5,090 nt of DNA from Myxococcales bacterium (GTDB taxonomy: Bacteria; Myxococcota_A; Polyangia; Polyangiales; Polyangiaceae), in contig JANYHY010000269.1 of the NCBI GenBank assembly GCA_025362165.1, positions 1-5,090 on the forward strand. The letters run 5' to 3'. Positions 4,156 to 5,090 of this stretch are shown one piece after another. Both the position numbers and the translations under genes were made by a program. How positions within the stretch are numbered: position 1 is the first letter of the stretch; each line of letters opens with the position of its first letter. Under the pieces are notes generated by a model, which worked only from the letters and a program-made list of their open reading frames with translations, was not told the origin of the DNA and made no database searches.

Positions 4156-5090
4156 TCCAAGGCGTTCTTATTGCTGTCGTCGTTATGCGCGTGTGGCGCA
4201 AGCGGCGCGGAGACAACGACGACCAGCGACGCGTCGACAGCCGACGTGTTGCAGCGCAGCGACGGTCAGGTCGCGCCGGAGGCAGGCCAGGATGGGGGCG
4301 TGGACGGCGCTGTGCTTGTTGGCTGCAAGCAGACGCTCGCGGGCTCGCACGTGTTCTCTTGCAACGGCCTGGCCGTCACTGTCACCGCGCCGGCGTCTTG
4401 TCTCATGCAGAGCTGCGGCGCCATCTTGGACATCCACGGGCTCGGCATGAGCGCAGATGCAGAGGACGAGCAGACCAACTTGCGCGCGATCGGCAACGCC
4501 GCTGGCTATGTCGTCGTGCAGCCCACCGCCCCCGACGGCCGCACCATCTACGGACCCACTTGGTACGACTCCGACGACGACGCAGTCTGGAGCTCATTCG
4601 TGGATGTGGTGACGGGTTGGAAGACCGACCTCAAGCGCCTGCACGTGACAGGCTTCTCGCAGGGTGGCTTCATGACCTGGCGTCTCGTGTGCAAACACTC
4701 CGACGTCATCGCCTCTGCTGCGCCCGGCGCGGCGGGGACGAGCAACTGCCCGCAAGGCGATGTCATCGGGAGCTGTCCGTTCACCGGCAACCAGACGCCC
4801 AAGCCGCTGGACGTTCTTTTTGTTGCAGGTGCGAAGGACGTGCTCGTCCCAGCCCAGTGCTCGAGCGCGATGGTCAGCGCCGTCACGAACGCGTGGGGCG
4901 GGCAGAAGCAGAGCATCGGCGGAGACGCGAGCTACACGCGCGATCGCTACATCGGCAAAGCGGGTTACGACTTCGAGGTCCTCACGCACCAGTACACGAC
5001 CGATCCGATAGGCAAGCTCGCTCAGCTCGGTGGCCATTGCGTGCCAGGCGCGACGGGGAAGAACGGCTCGATCTGGGACGATCTCTACTG
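4153..5090 (+). CDS. Secreted lipoprotein esterase, PHB-depolymerase/LpqC-like alpha/beta hydrolase, cut by the right edge
   Basis: The frame is open for 312 codons to the window end. The N-terminus MSKAFLLLSSLCAC is a short lipoprotein signal with lipobox L-C-A-C, giving a lipidated Cys14 and an outer-surface location. A Ser/Thr/Asp/Gly-rich linker follows (about 15-54). The hydrolase domain from about 58 shows the oxyanion segment ILDIHGLG (91-98, His95), YVVVQPTAPDG, nucleophile elbow GFSQGG (167-172, Ser169), catalytic acid in VAGAKDVLVP (224-233, Asp229) and GGHCVPG (293-299, His295). This is the order and spacing of the Esterase_PHB/LpqC family, which hydrolyses PHB-type polyesters, feruloyl or acetyl esters. 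At least eight cysteines in the mature domain fit disulfides outside the cytoplasm. The substrate cannot be told from sequence. A TGTTGC-N3-GCAGC element overlaps codons 32-36. Confidence 0.88.
   Translation, partial: MSKAFLLLSSLCACGASGAETTTTSDASTADVLQRSDGQVAPEAGQDGGVDGAVLVGCKQTLAGSHVFSCNGLAVTVTAPASCLMQSCGAILDIHGLGMSADAEDEQTNLRAIGNAAGYVVVQPTAPDGRTIYGPTWYDSDDDAVWSSFVDVVTGWKTDLKRLHVTGFSQGGFMTWRLVCKHSDVIASAAPGAAGTSNCPQGDVIGSCPFTGNQTPKPLDVLFVAGAKDVLVPAQCSSAMVSAVTNAWGGQKQSIGGDASYTRDRYIGKAGYDFEVLTHQYTTDPIGKLAQLGGHCVPGATGKNGSIWDDLY
4247..4260. promoter_or_regulatory. Third TGTTGC-N3-GCAGC element, inside the esterase gene
   Basis: TGTTGCAGCGCAGC matches both copies upstream of the phaR-like gene at all 11 fixed positions and shares 12 consecutive bases with the palindrome at 2293. 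It lies 94 bases inside the esterase gene, in the low-constraint linker (VLQRS). Binding there could act as a roadblock. It could also be a chance product of codons. Confidence 0.3.

Noticed and set aside
3704..4450. 248-codon plus-strand frame across the helical-protein gene and into the esterase
   Set aside because: Arg/Ser/Ala-rich with no motifs. It overlaps two better genes, one with a clear signal peptide and one with a full catalytic triad.
4594..5037. Minus-strand frames opposite the esterase
   Set aside because: They are antisense to a recognisable hydrolase and contain no motif.
1..5090. CRISPR arrays, tRNA or rRNA genes, insertion sequences, defence genes
   Set aside because: I saw no spaced repeats, cloverleaf or rRNA-like segments, transposase motifs or terminal inverted repeats. 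The genes read as ordinary chromosomal content.

Overview
The window looks like a chromosomal segment from a high-GC bacterium, most likely a myxobacterium-type lineage (Myxococcota, Polyangia-like). The clues are strong G/C bias at third codon positions, a secreted acidic protein followed by an Asp-box repeat, a short lipoprotein signal with a low-complexity Ser/Thr/Asp linker, and a small exported two-cysteine helical protein. The taxonomic call is inference from style, not from a marker gene.

Layout, left to right. Positions 1-941 (minus strand, cut by the left edge) encode a protein with an extremely acidic N-terminal half and a later Asp-box (BNR) motif. A 250-base divergent gap (942-1191) holds a 10-bp-stem hairpin, a second small dyad against the next start codon, and a doubtful 33-residue ORF. 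On the plus strand follow rimK (1192-2187, ATP-grasp ligase with a basic C-terminal tail) and, overlapping it by one base, an enoyl-CoA hydratase/isomerase-family gene (2187-2951) whose second catalytic glutamate is replaced. Its signature resembles the ECHDC1-type acyl-CoA decarboxylases. Next comes a PHA/PHB-accumulation regulator gene (phaR-like, 3060-3587). Its 108-base upstream region carries two copies of TGTTGC-N3-GCAGC and a plausible promoter whose start point would fall on the GTG start codon. A 28-base convergent gap contains a 17-bp dyad. It separates phaR from a minus-strand gene for a small exported helical protein (3616-4071). Divergent from that is an extracellular esterase/PHB-depolymerase-like lipoprotein gene (4153 to the right edge, truncated), with Ser/Asp/His all visible.

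How the parts may work together. The best-supported regulatory story is autoregulation of the phaR-like gene. The same TGTTGC-N3-GCAGC element recurs inside the 5' part of the esterase gene, and a perfect 17-bp palindrome with the same core (TTGTTGCAGCGCAACAA) lies inside the hydratase-family gene. That suggests a small local regulon linking acyl-CoA metabolism, PHA regulation and a depolymerase-like esterase. No PHA synthase or phasin gene is visible, so this stays a hypothesis. RimK and the acyl-CoA gene are almost certainly translated from one message, an unusual pairing.
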